Assembly (NCBI RefSeq): GCF_900078705.1 | Contig: NZ_FKIF01000003.1 | Location: 124,001-188,000 of the forward strand | From: Bordetella ansorpii | GTDB taxonomy: Bacteria > Pseudomonadota > Gammaproteobacteria > Burkholderiales > Burkholderiaceae_B | Length of the DNA stretch: 64,000 nucleotides | Direction: 5' to 3' | Part shown: one piece after another, positions 1-9,848 of the stretch | Position numbering within the stretch: position 1 is the stretch's first letter | Layout: every line of letters starts with the position of its first letter | Notes under the pieces: generated by a model | Told to the model about the DNA's origin: nothing | Database searches by the model: none | The model's input: the letters and a program-made list of their open reading frames with translations, nothing else | Made by a program: the position numbers and the translations under genes

Positions 1-2930
1 CGTCCAGATGCGCAGGTTCTCGACGTTATTTGACAACGTATAGGACACTGATCTGGAGTAGACAATGTCTACCCCCTCATCCTCATGCTCGATGATGATA
101 TCGCCGGGATTGTCGACGTAGTACAGATCGTCGCCCGCGCCTCCCGCCATCGTATCCACACCGGCGCCACCGTCCAGACGATTGCTGCCTGCGTTTCCTG
201 ACAAAGTGTCGTTGTAGTTGCTACCCGTCAGCCAGTCGATGTTGACCAGCGTATCGATACCCGAGCCGCTTGTATTCTGTGCCGCGCTCGTCGTCAGTGA
301 GACCTGGACCGACGACTTGGCATAGAGATAGGAGACGGTATCCGTGCCGCCGCCGCCGACGATGCCATTGTTCCCATCGCCCGCATATATCAAGTTGGAC
401 AGGCTGTTGCCGCGCATGTCCGCGGCGCCCGTCGCCATGATGCGGCCATTCTCGACATTGGCGGCCAAGGTATATGCCGACAGGAAGGAATCGACCTGAT
501 CAATGCCCGCGCCAGCAGCCTCGATAACCGTGTCACCCGCGTCATCCACGATGTACCGGTCATCGCCCGCGCCGCCGGACATCTGGTCGGCCCCCTTGCC
601 GCCGTCGATCACGTTGGCGTCAGCATTGCCGGCAAGAATATCGTTGTGGGCGCTGCCGGTCAGGTTCTCGATGTTCAGGATCGTATCGAGACCCGCATTG
701 CCGGTATTCTGCGCGGTGGTCGTCGCCAGGCTGACATTGACAGCACCTGTGATGAACTCGTAGGACACGGTATCGTTGCCGCCCGCACCATCCAGCACGT
801 TGGTGCCTGTTCCGGAATGCAAGGTATTGTCCAGCGCGTTGCCTGTGGCATTGGCGACATTCGCCGCGATGATGCGCAGGACCTCGACGTTGTCTGCCAG
901 CGTGTACGAAGCCGCCGACGAATAGACGGTATCGCGGCCCTCTCCCGCCTTTTCGACGACAACATCGTCTGCGGAATCGACGTAATAAGTGTCGTCGCCC
1001 GCGCCACCGATCATGGTGTCCACGCCCGCCCCGCCGTTCAGGACGTTACTGCCGGCATTGCCAGTCAGCGTGTCGGCGTATCGGCTACCCGTCAGGCGCT
1101 CGATGCTTACCAGGGTGTCCCAGCCGGAACCGCCGGTGTTCTGACGTCCCGCGGTAGCCAGGCTGACGCTTACACCAGCGGAGGCATAAGTGTAGGCCAC
1201 CGTATCACTGCTGCCCGCGCCGCCATCGAGCACGTTATCGCCATCCCCCGCATAAAGCACATTGTTGATGCTGTTGCCCGTCGCGTTGGCGGCACCGGAC
1301 GACATGATTCGGATGTTCTCGAGATTGGCACCAAGGGTGTAGGCCATCAGATGAGACTCGACCAGATCCGTCCCCTCATTGGACCGCTCAATGACGATGT
1401 CGCCGATATCGTCCACGACATACGTGTCATTACCCGTACCGCCTGCCATCGTGTCCGCACCGAGCCCGCCATCCAATCGATTGCCCGCAGCATTACCTGC
1501 CAGGGTATCGTCGAAATCGGTACCGATCACATTCTCGATATTCAGCAAGGTATCCGTGCCGGACCCCACCGTGTTTTGTGCGGTCGCCAATGCGAGGTTG
1601 ACGTTCACCCCGGCCGCCGCGTAGCGGTAAGACACGGTATCGGTACCCACACCGCCGTCGATGATGTTATTGCCGGCCCCCGCGTAGATCAGGTTGGCCA
1701 ACGTATTGCCCGTCATATCAGCCACACCGGAGGACATGATGCGGCCATTCTCGATGTTGGCACCCAACGTGTACGCGGCAAGATGGGAATTGACCTGATC
1801 GGTCCCCTGGGCCGCCAACTCGGTCACCACATCTCCCGCGTTGTCGACTACATAGACATCGTCTCCGGCGCCGCCAGACATCGTATCCAAGCCAGCGCCG
1901 CCATCGAGCAGGTCATTACCAGCGCCGCCGGACAAGGTATTGTTGCCGCTGTTGCCGATCAGCTCGTTGTCCAGACCGTTTCCGCTCAGGCTCAGGTTCG
2001 CCGAACCGATCAGCACGGCGTTCTCGACCTGCCCGCCACCCAGCGCAGCCAGATTCACACTGATGCTGGTCATCATGCTGTCCACGCCACCACCGGCCAA
2101 CTCGATGACGGTATCGCCGCTATTGTCGATCCAGTAGGTATCGTCGCCCACGCCACCATTCATCGCATCGGCGCCCTCCCCACCGTCCAGAATGTCGTTA
2201 CCGGCTCCTCCATTCAGTACATTGGCCAGGGCATTGCCCACCAGCGTATTGTCCGAGGAATTGCCCGTCAACGATGTCGCGCTACCGAGCAGGTAGCCAG
2301 CTTCGACGTTTGCCGCCAACGTCAGGTTCACCGAGGTGTAAATACTGTCGAAGCCCGCATCCGCGGCTTCGCTGACGATGTCTCCCGCCGAGTCGACGAA
2401 ATAATGGTCGTTGCCCAGCCCGCCTTGCATGACATCGTTGCCGCCGGCACCGTCCAGCACGTTGTTGCCGGCATTGCCCACCAACACGTTGGCCAGTTCG
2501 TTGCCCGTCGCGTTGATGCTGTTGGCTCCCGTCAGCGTCAGATTTTCGACATTCTGGCCCAGCGTCCAGGACACGGACGAACGCACCAGATCGACACCTT
2601 CACCAGCAAGCTCGATGACGTGGTCAAGCTGATCATCAACCACATAAATATCGTCATCTGCGCCCCCAACCAACTCGTCGGCCTGCGCACCGCCGTCCAG
2701 TACGTTCGCGCCACTGTTGCCGACAAGACGGTTGCGCTGGGCGTTGCCTGTCGCGTTGATGTTGCCCGCACCGGTCAGGACCAGGGCCTCTACATCAGCG
2801 CCCAGGGTATAGCTGACGTCGGAACGAACCGTGTCATAGCCACCGCCAGGCAGTTCGAAAACGATGTCACCGACGTTATCGACGATATAGGTATCGTCAC
2901 CGGTACGACCCGTCATGACGTCCGCGCCGG
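1..2930 (-). repeat. Two-class tandem repeat tail of the RTX protein
   Basis: The C-terminal part seen here is built from imperfect repeats that each open with a GDDxYxVDNxGDxVxE-type motif. The first four units (from about 2930 to 1890) are roughly 80 residues. The next units start near 1890, 1450, 1010, 590 and 150, so their period is about 435-440 bases (about 146 residues). Each longer unit adds a DTVSY...AQNT...DTLxNIE segment followed by a second RTX-like N-x-L-x-G-G stretch. The ninth unit runs off the window. Confidence 0.85.
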
Positions 2931-5900
2931 CACGACCGTCGATTGTGTTGGCGCCAGCGTCGCCGACCAGCGTGTCATTGTCTTCGGTACCGATCACTTC
3001 ACCGGGAGTCGTATTGGCAAAGACGAAATGCTCCGGGCGCAGCTGGGTACTGCTCACGCCGTAAAGCGTCAGATTGAGGGACCGTTCCCCGTTGGTGGCC
3101 AATACCTGCGCCAGCACGATTCCATTGACCGAGAACGACTGAATACGCAGGTCCGCGAAACCTTTCAGCCATTCCAGGGCTGTCAGATCGATTGTTTCGC
3201 CGACCTCGCTGACATTGAAATCCGCAATCAGATTACTGGCATGCACGGTCGAGCCGTCAACGGAGAGGCCGAGACTGCCGCCTCCATTGGATAGCACCTT
3301 GAAGCGGTCCGCCCCGGCACCACCCACCCGGGTTCCCAAGTACGCGGGAGAGCCGTCGGCAACCATGCCGACATCGCCATCAAACGTCACGATGTCATTG
3401 CCAGCGCCCCCGTCCAGGTAGTCCAGACCCGACCCTCCGACGAGGTAATCATTACCTCCCTCTCCACGCAGTTGGTCGTCGCCACTGCCTCCCGACAGAA
3501 TGTCATCACCATCCTTGCCGTACAACTGATCATTGCCAGCGCCACCCTCCAACCAATCCGCGCCATTTGGCGTGGTGCTGCTATCGCCGAACAAAATGTC
3601 GTTACCGTTACCACCGTCCATCAGATCGTCCCGCGAATACGAGGAAGCAATGTCATTGCCTCCCAGCAGGAACGAGCTCATCACTGGACGAACATCAGTG
3701 ACATTGACGTTTTCACTGCCGGCGGTTCCGACTGCATAGTACGGATTCACCCAGCGATCTACATAGGCCCCAAGCAGGCTGGCGTTGGTGATGAACGCGA
3801 AATTTTGTTCCGAAAGAGCAGACACCGTCGTATTTTTCACGATCAGCTTCTGCCCCTGCTTCAGATCAATATGTACATCGGCATTTGACTGAGTCAATAC
3901 CAATGCAGAGAAATCCGGAACCTCCTCGACTCCCACCAGTACGAGCTTCTCTATTCCAGATGCCACATCGAAGTCAGTAACGATGTCGGTGCTACCGGCA
4001 TCGCGGCGAATGATGAACAGATCGGCGTCAGCGCCGCCGGTCAACGTGTCGTTACCTTGGCCGCCGTCCAGATAGTCGAAACCACCACCGCCCGTCAGTC
4101 CATCATTCCCACGTCCGCCCCGCAAAACATTGGAAGCGCTGTTGCCGGTCAGCGTATCGTTGCCGTCGCCGCCCATGGCCACTTCGATGGCGCCCGAGAT
4201 CGTCAAGCTCCGACCGGCAATCGTGCTGGTGACGCCCGCGTTCAGGTTGATGACGCTATTGCCCGTGACCGCACTGGCATTGATGACATCTCGACCGCCA
4301 TCGCTATCGGACAGCGTCGCCCGCGCAGTTCCGGGCGCTGTTTTGAACTCATCGGTGTAGACATAGACATCGTCGGCGCTATCGTTGGCACCGTACAAGT
4401 CCAGCTTCCAGTCCTTCAACGTACCCGTCTGGCCCGACGCCGCGTCTGTCACCTGAAGCGTCCAGGTACCACCGCTGTCTTCACCTCGCACGTGAGTCGT
4501 ATTGAAACTGAACGACATGGTACCCGAGGTCGCATCTCCCCGATCACCTGCACCGCTACCAGGGGCCTTCCCCGGACGGTCAACCAACACGCTGCGCGTA
4601 CCCGACGGAGAAATCAGCGTGATGATCAGGTCCCCCCAATTGGCATGCACCAGATTCACCGTGATCTGGGCGCTTTCCAGGCTGACGCCGCTGGCCATGG
4701 TCAGGCCGGTAGACATGGTGGAAGCACCCGAGTTGGACGCATCGGGGATGACGCGATTCAGCGCACCACTTTGTGCAGTGACGACATGCTCATTCCACAA
4801 CCCGCTCTGCTGAGTCCAGGTTTCCGCCAACCTGACGGCAGCACGAGCGTCGACCTGGCCAAAACCGTAATCGTGGCTGGCGTGCATTCCGCCACCATTC
4901 CAGTTTTTGGCGCCGTTATATGCCCAGTCAGTACCATTGGGATCCGTCACGCTGGTAGCTGACATCGCCAGAATTGTCTGAATGTCGCGATATCCCAAGG
5001 CAGGATTGGCCTCCAGCATCAGCGCGATTACGCCCGAGACGATAGGAGCCGCGAAACTCGTGCCATGACTGGTGCTATAGGACGATCCAAATGTCGACCC
5101 GTTATCCGCAATCAGCTCTCGGCCACTGCTGCCGATGTTGCTGCCGGGAGCGGAAACGAGAATCGATGCGCCGGGATTCGAAAAGGGCTTGCTTCCCAAC
5201 TGCAAGGTGCCCAAGTCACCCGGCGCGTTGATGGAACCCACGGTGATAACGCCACGATTCGCAGTCAACGCGTTGTAATTCGTATTGGCGCCACTTTGAC
5301 GATCATTACCTCCTGCCATGACGACAGCGGTGCCCAACCCGTTTCGCCCCTCCAGCAAGGCATCCACGATGCCCGTCTGAATCGTTCCCGGCGGCACGAC
5401 ATTCAGCGAAAAATTGCCTTGGGCACCCCAGGAGTTGTTCACCACATCGTAGTTCTTGAACAGTGCAAGCGCTGCGGTGAGCTCCGCTGTGAGTTGCGGT
5501 ACTTCCAGCCCCTCTCCCTGGATGTAATGTCCAGCCAGAGTCGCGTCATAGGCAATACCAACGCCTCCCACGCCATTGCGCGCGGCCACCATTACGCCCG
5601 CCACCATGGTGGCGTGGTTGCTGAAGTTCTGCGGCACGGCGCTACCGCCCTGACTGTCCAACGTATTCAGCCATTGCAGGTCCGCATTGGCTTGCAGATC
5701 AGGATGGCGATAGTCAAAAACTTCCGGGCTGACGGCAAACGGCGCGCCGGGTTCGAACTGGCCGATACGCACTCCCTTGCCCGTGTAATCCAGCCATACC
5801 GGCAACACGCCCACCTCTGTCAGATACCACTGTTCGACCGCCAACGGATCGGACGGCAGGTCGGAGGTGTGCAAATAGACAGCGGCCTTCATGGCCTCGG

Positions 5901-8856
5901 ACTGACCCGTGGCGGAATTGATGATCTGGGTGGCGCCCCCCTTCTCGTCCGCAATCCGATACTTGAAACTCATCACACCCGTGAAACTCGGATCAGGCGT
6001 GAAAAGGACATCGCCATTGGCCGTCAAGGAGACGGTTCCGCCCTGGGCCTCCAGCACCGCGGTAATGACCAACTGTGAAACATCGCTATCCCAATCGCGA
6101 TCATTGCCAAGCAGTTGAGCCTTGCTGATCAAATGCTGTCCCGTGCGACTGAGCGGCGCACCTGAGCCACTGGAGGTCAGGACATCCTTGACTGGCAGCG
6201 GTGTGCCAATAGTCAAACTGACGTTGCTGACGTCGGAGAACGAGAGCGTCTCGATATCGAGCAGCGTATCCGATCCGTCTCGCCCTTCACGGGTATCGAC
6301 GACCCGCCACGTCCTGTCATCCAGCTTGGTGATTCGATAATCGGCGTACGATCCGTCGAACTGCGCGGCATCGATTCCTGCCCCGCCATGCAAGACGTCG
6401 TCACCTCGACCGCCGATCAGGACATCGTTGCCCTCGCCACCGTCCAGAAAATCGTCTTCCAGACCGCCGTCCAACACATCATCGCCGGTGCCGCCCACCA
6501 GCCGATCCCGCCCGCGGTGGCCTCTGAGCAGGTCATTGCCAGCACCTCCGGAAAGATGGTCATCGCCATCTTCACCCGACAACACATCGTTTGCGGCGCC
6601 TCCCATCAGCGTATCCGCACCGCCCCCGCCACGCAGGAACACGGACTGCGAACCACCTCCATAAACAAAATCGTCGCCCGCGCCCCCCACAAAGACTTCG
6701 GCTTGGGCCCGGGCCATGTCGAACAATACCCCCCTATCCCCCACCACCTGAACGACGTCAATGCCAGCGCCGGCATTGATGTTGGCCGCAAGGTCATCGG
6801 CATCGATCAGCAGTACGTCATCGCCATCACCAGCATCGAACGTGTCACTGCCGAGCCCTCCCGACAGCCAGTTTGAACCACTGTTTCCCAACAAAGTATC
6901 GTCACCGCCGCCGGCGTAGATATTCTGTACATTCAGCGCGGTAGCGCTCAATTGCTGATTGGTATTGACTTCGCTCACATAGCTGCGAATCACGCTTCCC
7001 GACTCGTTCCCTTCGGTCATCAACGTCGTGCCGTTCAGCCCTTTGCTGAACTGCGTGCCATTCGGATTGGCGATGAACCGGACAGCCTGGGCGGTATGCA
7101 CTGCGCCGTTGCGTGTGAAGCCTCCCGTCGCAAGTACCTCGTTGCCACTATTCACCAAACCGCTTTGCGCGGTGGTCGACAAGTTGATGGAAGAAATACC
7201 CAGCTCGGAAAGAATCTTAAGCTCCGAAACCTCTCCTGCATCCTTGATACCATTTCCGTTCGCATCGACAAAAGACAGGCCATCACCGTTGGCGTCGATC
7301 CAGACGGCCAACTGCGACCAAGCCGCATCCTGGCTGCTGAAAACACCGTCTTGATTCAAATCCAACGCACGCAGCGCGGCGAAGCCATCCGAGTAAGGTT
7401 TCGTACCGGCGGAGCCACCGGTCCCGGCAACGCCGTTGTAGTACTCGCTCAGTGTTTCCTGGATGCCATTGATCCGTCCGTCACCATTCAGGTCATGGAC
7501 GAGCATGCCATCGGTCTGGGCCTCCGCCGCAGCAACCCAACCGGTATGCTCACGGCTGCCGCCGTCATTGTCGATATCGAACAAGGCCGTACTATCCGCA
7601 AAGCTGGATAGTTTCACGCCATCGCCATTCAGGTCGAGAATGATCGGATCAGCAGGGATGAACTTGTTCCCAATGCCATAGTTCGTCAGGATGCTGGCGC
7701 CGCTCGCAACCTGAGCGGTGATCTCGTCAATGCTTTGAAATCGAGTCAACGCATCGGTGACCCGCTGTATGTCCAGCGCAAGGCTGTCAGTATTGGAGAC
7801 GTTCATGGCACCAGGCCTGAAACCACCGGTGCCGGTTGCGCCGATCAATGCCGCGGCATAGCCAGTCCCTTGATTCAGGATGGCCGGATTCATCGTGGCT
7901 ACGTAAGAACCGCTGGAATCGAAAATGCCGTTGGTGTTGGGTGCGTCCGTCGCATAGGCAACAGGATTGGACGCTGGTGTCGGGCTGGTGGATGTCTGAA
8001 GATTGACAGTGTTCTGGACAGTAGCGGGAGGCAACCCGTAGATATCCTGCCCGGGGAGAATGAAGTTTGGATCAGCCAGATGCGAATTTGCCTGAAGCAG
8101 CGCATCGAAACTCCAGCCATTCTCCTGGGCGATAGACCACAGAGAATCTCCGGCCTTCACGACATACAGGTGCTCTCCTATAACAGAAATAGGCTCCAGC
8201 ATAGGGGCGCTGTTATAAAGATTCTTGTACGTCCCATCCGACACATCGAAGACCAAGCTGGAGTGCGGAGTCAAGTGCAATGGCGGCAGGTCCATCGCAT
8301 CCGCCAAGCTGCCAGTCTCTGACCGGATCCCGGGAGTCTTCTTGAGACTCATCTGGAAAAAATCACCGACAGCAGTGGTAAACCACTGCCCCTCGGAAGT
8401 CTTGGACATGGAGCTCTCCCATGAATCCTTGGCCGCATCACCGACCACGATTCCAAGGCCTATTCCGACGCCAGCACCAACGACCTTTGAGATGGACGAG
8501 GGGACACGTGCGACCGTGAGCACACCGGCGGTGCCCGCGCCCATCAGGGGCGTTACGAGAGCTCCCACCCCAGCACCAATAATTTCACCAACGACTTTTT
8601 CCGGGTTTCCCGCACGGATCTCTATAGTTATCTTCACGATATCACCAGCCTTCCCGGTGGCTATCTTGACAGGCTTGATCGACAGATAGCTTATAGGGAT
8701 ACCTAACTTAGCCGATAATCCCGCGACGTCATCCCCAGCAGCCTTGAAGCCCGCTACTAATTCTTTTTCCGCAACGGAGAGGATATCCTCGCTCAGCTTG
8801 GTTCCCAATGCCACCACAAAATCCAGCGTGAACGACTGCACTGTCGTACTAACCAT
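1..8856 (-). CDS. Giant RTX protein with LysM, S8 (kexin-like) peptidase and P-domain (3' end outside window)
   Basis: Reading on the minus strand from ATG 8854-8856 there are 2952 codons without a stop, so the protein is N-terminally complete and cut by the window edge. The start has a good ribosome site (AGGAGA). Layout by residue: about 1-150 has two Gly-rich hydrophobic zipper segments; 231-272 is a LysM domain; 400-600 has Asp/Gly calcium loops (DLNGDG, DIDNDG, DLNQDG, DANGDG); 645-829 is RTX block 1; 889-978 is cadherin-like; about 1009-1346 is a subtilisin-like domain; 1372-1490 is a proprotein-convertase P-domain; then further RTX blocks and a repeat tail. S8 motifs are His1081 (NHATMVAG) and Ser1267 (GTSFAAP), but Glu1035 stands where the catalytic Asp is expected. 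RTX proteins of this type are usually exported by type I secretion; no secretion genes are in view. Function as an adhesin and/or secreted protease is inferred. Confidence 0.9.
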   Translation of the reverse strand, partial: MVSTTVQSFTLDFVVALGTKLSEDILSVAEKELVAGFKAAGDDVAGLSAKLGIPISYLSIKPVKIATGKAGDIVKITIEIRAGNPEKVVGEIIGAGVGALVTPLMGAGTAGVLTVARVPSSISKVVGAGVGIGLGIVVGDAAKDSWESSMSKTSEGQWFTTAVGDFFQMSLKKTPGIRSETGSLADAMDLPPLHLTPHSSLVFDVSDGTYKNLYNSAPMLEPISVIGEHLYVVKAGDSLWSIAQENGWSFDALLQANSHLADPNFILPGQDIYGLPPATVQNTVNLQTSTSPTPASNPVAYATDAPNTNGIFDSSGSYVATMNPAILNQGTGYAAALIGATGTGGFRPGAMNVSNTDSLALDIQRVTDALTRFQSIDEITAQVASGASILTNYGIGNKFIPADPIILDLNGDGVKLSSFADSTALFDIDNDGGSREHTGWVAAAEAQTDGMLVHDLNGDGRINGIQETLSEYYNGVAGTGGSAGTKPYSDGFAALRALDLNQDGVFSSQDAAWSQLAVWIDANGDGLSFVDANGNGIKDAGEVSELKILSELGISSINLSTTAQSGLVNSGNEVLATGGFTRNGAVHTAQAVRFIANPNGTQFSKGLNGTTLMTEGNESGSVIRSYVSEVNTNQQLSATALNVQNIYAGGGDDTLLGNSGSNWLSGGLGSDTFDAGDGDDVLLIDADDLAANINAGAGIDVVQVVGDRGVLFDMARAQAEVFVGGAGDDFVYGGGSQSVFLRGGGGADTLMGGAANDVLSGEDGDDHLSGGAGNDLLRGHRGRDRLVGGTGDDVLDGGLEDDFLDGGEGNDVLIGGRGDDVLHGGAGIDAAQFDGSYADYRITKLDDRTWRVVDTREGRDGSDTLLDIETLSFSDVSNVSLTIGTPLPVKDVLTSSGSGAPLSRTGQHLISKAQLLGNDRDWDSDVSQLVITAVLEAQGGTVSLTANGDVLFTPDPSFTGVMSFKYRIADEKGGATQIINSATGQSEAMKAAVYLHTSDLPSDPLAVEQWYLTEVGVLPVWLDYTGKGVRIGQFEPGAPFAVSPEVFDYRHPDLQANADLQWLNTLDSQGGSAVPQNFSNHATMVAGVMVAARNGVGGVGIAYDATLAGHYIQGEGLEVPQLTAELTAALALFKNYDVVNNSWGAQGNFSLNVVPPGTIQTGIVDALLEGRNGLGTAVVMAGGNDRQSGANTNYNALTANRGVITVGSINAPGDLGTLQLGSKPFSNPGASILVSAPGSNIGSSGRELIADNGSTFGSSYSTSHGTSFAAPIVSGVIALMLEANPALGYRDIQTILAMSATSVTDPNGTDWAYNGAKNWNGGGMHASHDYGFGQVDARAAVRLAETWTQQSGLWNEHVVTAQSGALNRVIPDASNSGASTMSTGLTMASGVSLESAQITVNLVHANWGDLIITLISPSGTRSVLVDRPGKAPGSGAGDRGDATSGTMSFSFNTTHVRGEDSGGTWTLQVTDAASGQTGTLKDWKLDLYGANDSADDVYVYTDEFKTAPGTARATLSDSDGGRDVINASAVTGNSVINLNAGVTSTIAGRSLTISGAIEVAMGGDGNDTLTGNSASNVLRGGRGNDGLTGGGGFDYLDGGQGNDTLTGGADADLFIIRRDAGSTDIVTDFDVASGIEKLVLVGVEEVPDFSALVLTQSNADVHIDLKQGQKLIVKNTTVSALSEQNFAFITNASLLGAYVDRWVNPYYAVGTAGSENVNVTDVRPVMSSFLLGGNDIASSYSRDDLMDGGNGNDILFGDSSTTPNGADWLEGGAGNDQLYGKDGDDILSGGSGDDQLRGEGGNDYLVGGSGLDYLDGGAGNDIVTFDGDVGMVADGSPAYLGTRVGGAGADRFKVLSNGGGSLGLSVDGSTVHASNLIADFNVSEVGETIDLTALEWLKGFADLRIQSFSVNGIVLAQVLATNGERSLNLTLYGVSSTQLRPEHFVFANTTPGEVIGTEDNDTLVGDAGANTIDGRAGADVMTGRTGDDTYIVDNVGDIVFELPGGGYDTVRSDVSYTLGADVEALVLTGAGNINATGNAQRNRLVGNSGANVLDGGAQADELVGGADDDIYVVDDQLDHVIELAGEGVDLVRSSVSWTLGQNVENLTLTGANSINATGNELANVLVGNAGNNVLDGAGGNDVMQGGLGNDHYFVDSAGDIVSEAADAGFDSIYTSVNLTLAANVEAGYLLGSATSLTGNSSDNTLVGNALANVLNGGAGNDILDGGEGADAMNGGVGDDTYWIDNSGDTVIELAGGGVDSMMTSISVNLAALGGGQVENAVLIGSANLSLSGNGLDNELIGNSGNNTLSGGAGNDLLDGGAGLDTMSGGAGDDVYVVDNAGDVVTELAAQGTDQVNSHLAAYTLGANIENGRIMSSGVADMTGNTLANLIYAGAGNNIIDGGVGTDTVSYRYAAAGVNVNLALATAQNTVGSGTDTLLNIENVIGTDFDDTLAGNAAGNRLDGGLGADTMAGGTGNDTYVVDDIGDIVIERSNEGTDLVESHLMAYTLGANLENIRIMSSGAANATGNSINNVLYAGDGDNVLDGGAGSSDTVAYTYASAGVSVSLATAGRQNTGGSGWDTLVSIERLTGSRYADTLTGNAGSNVLNGGAGVDTMIGGAGDDTYYVDSADDVVVEKAGEGRDTVYSSAASYTLADNVEVLRIIAANVANATGNALDNTLHSGTGTNVLDGAGGNDTVSYEFITGAVNVSLATTTAQNTGNAGLDTILNIENLTGSAHNDILAGNADANVIDGGKGADQMSGGAGDDRYIVDDAGDTVIEAAGAGIDQVDSFLSAYTLAANVENGRIMATGAADMRGNSLSNLIYAGDGNNGIVGGGGTDTVSYLYAKSSVQVSLTTSAAQNTSGSGIDTLVNIDWLTGSNYNDTLSGNAGSNRLDGGAGVDTMAGGAGDDLYYVDNPGDIIIEHEDEGVDIVYSRSVSYTLSNNVENLRIWT

Positions 8857-9450
8857 CTACTTCTCCTCGCTCTTCCTAACGGAAAAGCAGACATATATAT
8901 TCAATAGACCAACAATCAAGAACAACGAAGAAACGGCTGAAAGCAGGATGATCAGCGAGATCGAGAAAAATGAGGGGGACAGCATGACACCGGATTGCCA
9001 GGTCACCCCAGAGGCGCCGCGCGTATAGAAATAAACAGGGAAGATGAACCAGGAGAGGATCTGGACCATTCCTATCGCGAAGGTCTTGGCTCGGCCTGGA
9101 GAAGATCCGTTCTCAGGGTTTCGAATGGATTCAATCAAGCTGGCCCGGGCGGAAGGAATCGCAAGCCCCACATAGACATGCCAGGCTGACACAACAAAAA
9201 AGAAAAGGGCTGCGTATATCAGGGCCACCTGAAATGGCGCAGGCTCAACACCGCTGACTCCGGATACTGCCTCCATCTGCGCAACGGCCTTGACGAAGCC
9301 TGAGATGACACGGATCGTGTCCTTGACGCCAGGAAGATCCTTGATCAGCCAGCCCAGTAGAATCGATAGAAATCCTGTTAGGACATACGCGACAAAACCC
9401 ACGTACATATACTTGAGTTGCTTCCAAGCCTCTTTCACTGCCAATTCCAT
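8857..9450 (-). CDS. Small polytopic membrane protein, unknown function
   Basis: Its TAG stop (8857-8859) directly abuts the ATG of the giant RTX gene, so the two are very likely co-transcribed. About four hydrophobic segments are visible: VGFVAYVLTGFLSILLGWL, VALIYAALFFFVVSAWHVYV, the segment around GMVQILSWFIFPVYF, and ISLIILLSAVSSLFLIVGLL; the C-terminus is charged (RKSEEK). The chosen start gives MELAVKEAW and about 197 residues. A longer version from 9561 (234 residues) is possible because neither start has a strong ribosome site. I do not recognise the family. The linkage suggests a role with the RTX protein, for example in anchoring, export or self-protection. Confidence 0.6.
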   Translation of the reverse strand: MELAVKEAWKQLKYMYVGFVAYVLTGFLSILLGWLIKDLPGVKDTIRVISGFVKAVAQMEAVSGVSGVEPAPFQVALIYAALFFFVVSAWHVYVGLAIPSARASLIESIRNPENGSSPGRAKTFAIGMVQILSWFIFPVYFYTRGASGVTWQSGVMLSPSFFSISLIILLSAVSSLFLIVGLLNIYVCFSVRKSEEK

Positions 9451-9848
9451 GCAACAGGGGTGGAGATATGCCAATGGCGCAGCGAATGGCAGAACCCCGA
9501 CAAACCACCATTCTGTGCAAAAAGTGACCTCAAGGTACTTTTTGACACAAAAATGATACATCGAAAGCTGAACGAAAGAATTAATTTATCGTGACAGCCG
9601 CTTTTCACCGAAGAATTGCTCCTCCGGCATGGCGGAGCCCGTGATGGGTAGGGATACTTCGCTCGGAAAGTGCAGCATCACTCATGCAGCCGGGCTGCGC
9701 TATTGGAGAGCGCGAACCGAGTCAGCACTTGCAAACCAGCACAGAAATCAGACAACGACCCGTGGGCCAGTCATTCAATACTCCTCTACCCAATCGAAGC
9801 AGGCACAAAAAGGCCGGACTACTTGTCCGGCCTTCGAGGGTCGTTTAA
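9451..9848. other. Intergenic stretch between the RTX operon and the first IS
   Basis: No convincing gene is seen. The right part contains a strong terminator and the former 3' end of the disrupted toxin gene. The left part should hold the promoter of the membrane-protein/RTX unit, although no clear -35/-10 pair was identified. Confidence 0.5.
9810..9834 (-). terminator. Rho-independent terminator of the toxin/immunity unit
   Basis: A perfect 10-bp stem (AAGGCCGGAC / GTCCGGCCTT) with a 5-base loop is followed, in the leftward direction, by a T run. It lies at the reconstructed end of the interrupted toxin gene, whose stop codon falls in the stem-loop (9819-9821). Confidence 0.8.

Noticed and set aside
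646-3294. Long plus-strand open frame of about 880 codons
   Set aside because: It lies antisense to the RTX repeat tail, whose frame shows clear calcium-binding repeats; the opposite frame lacks recognisable domains and is open because of the repeat structure and base composition.
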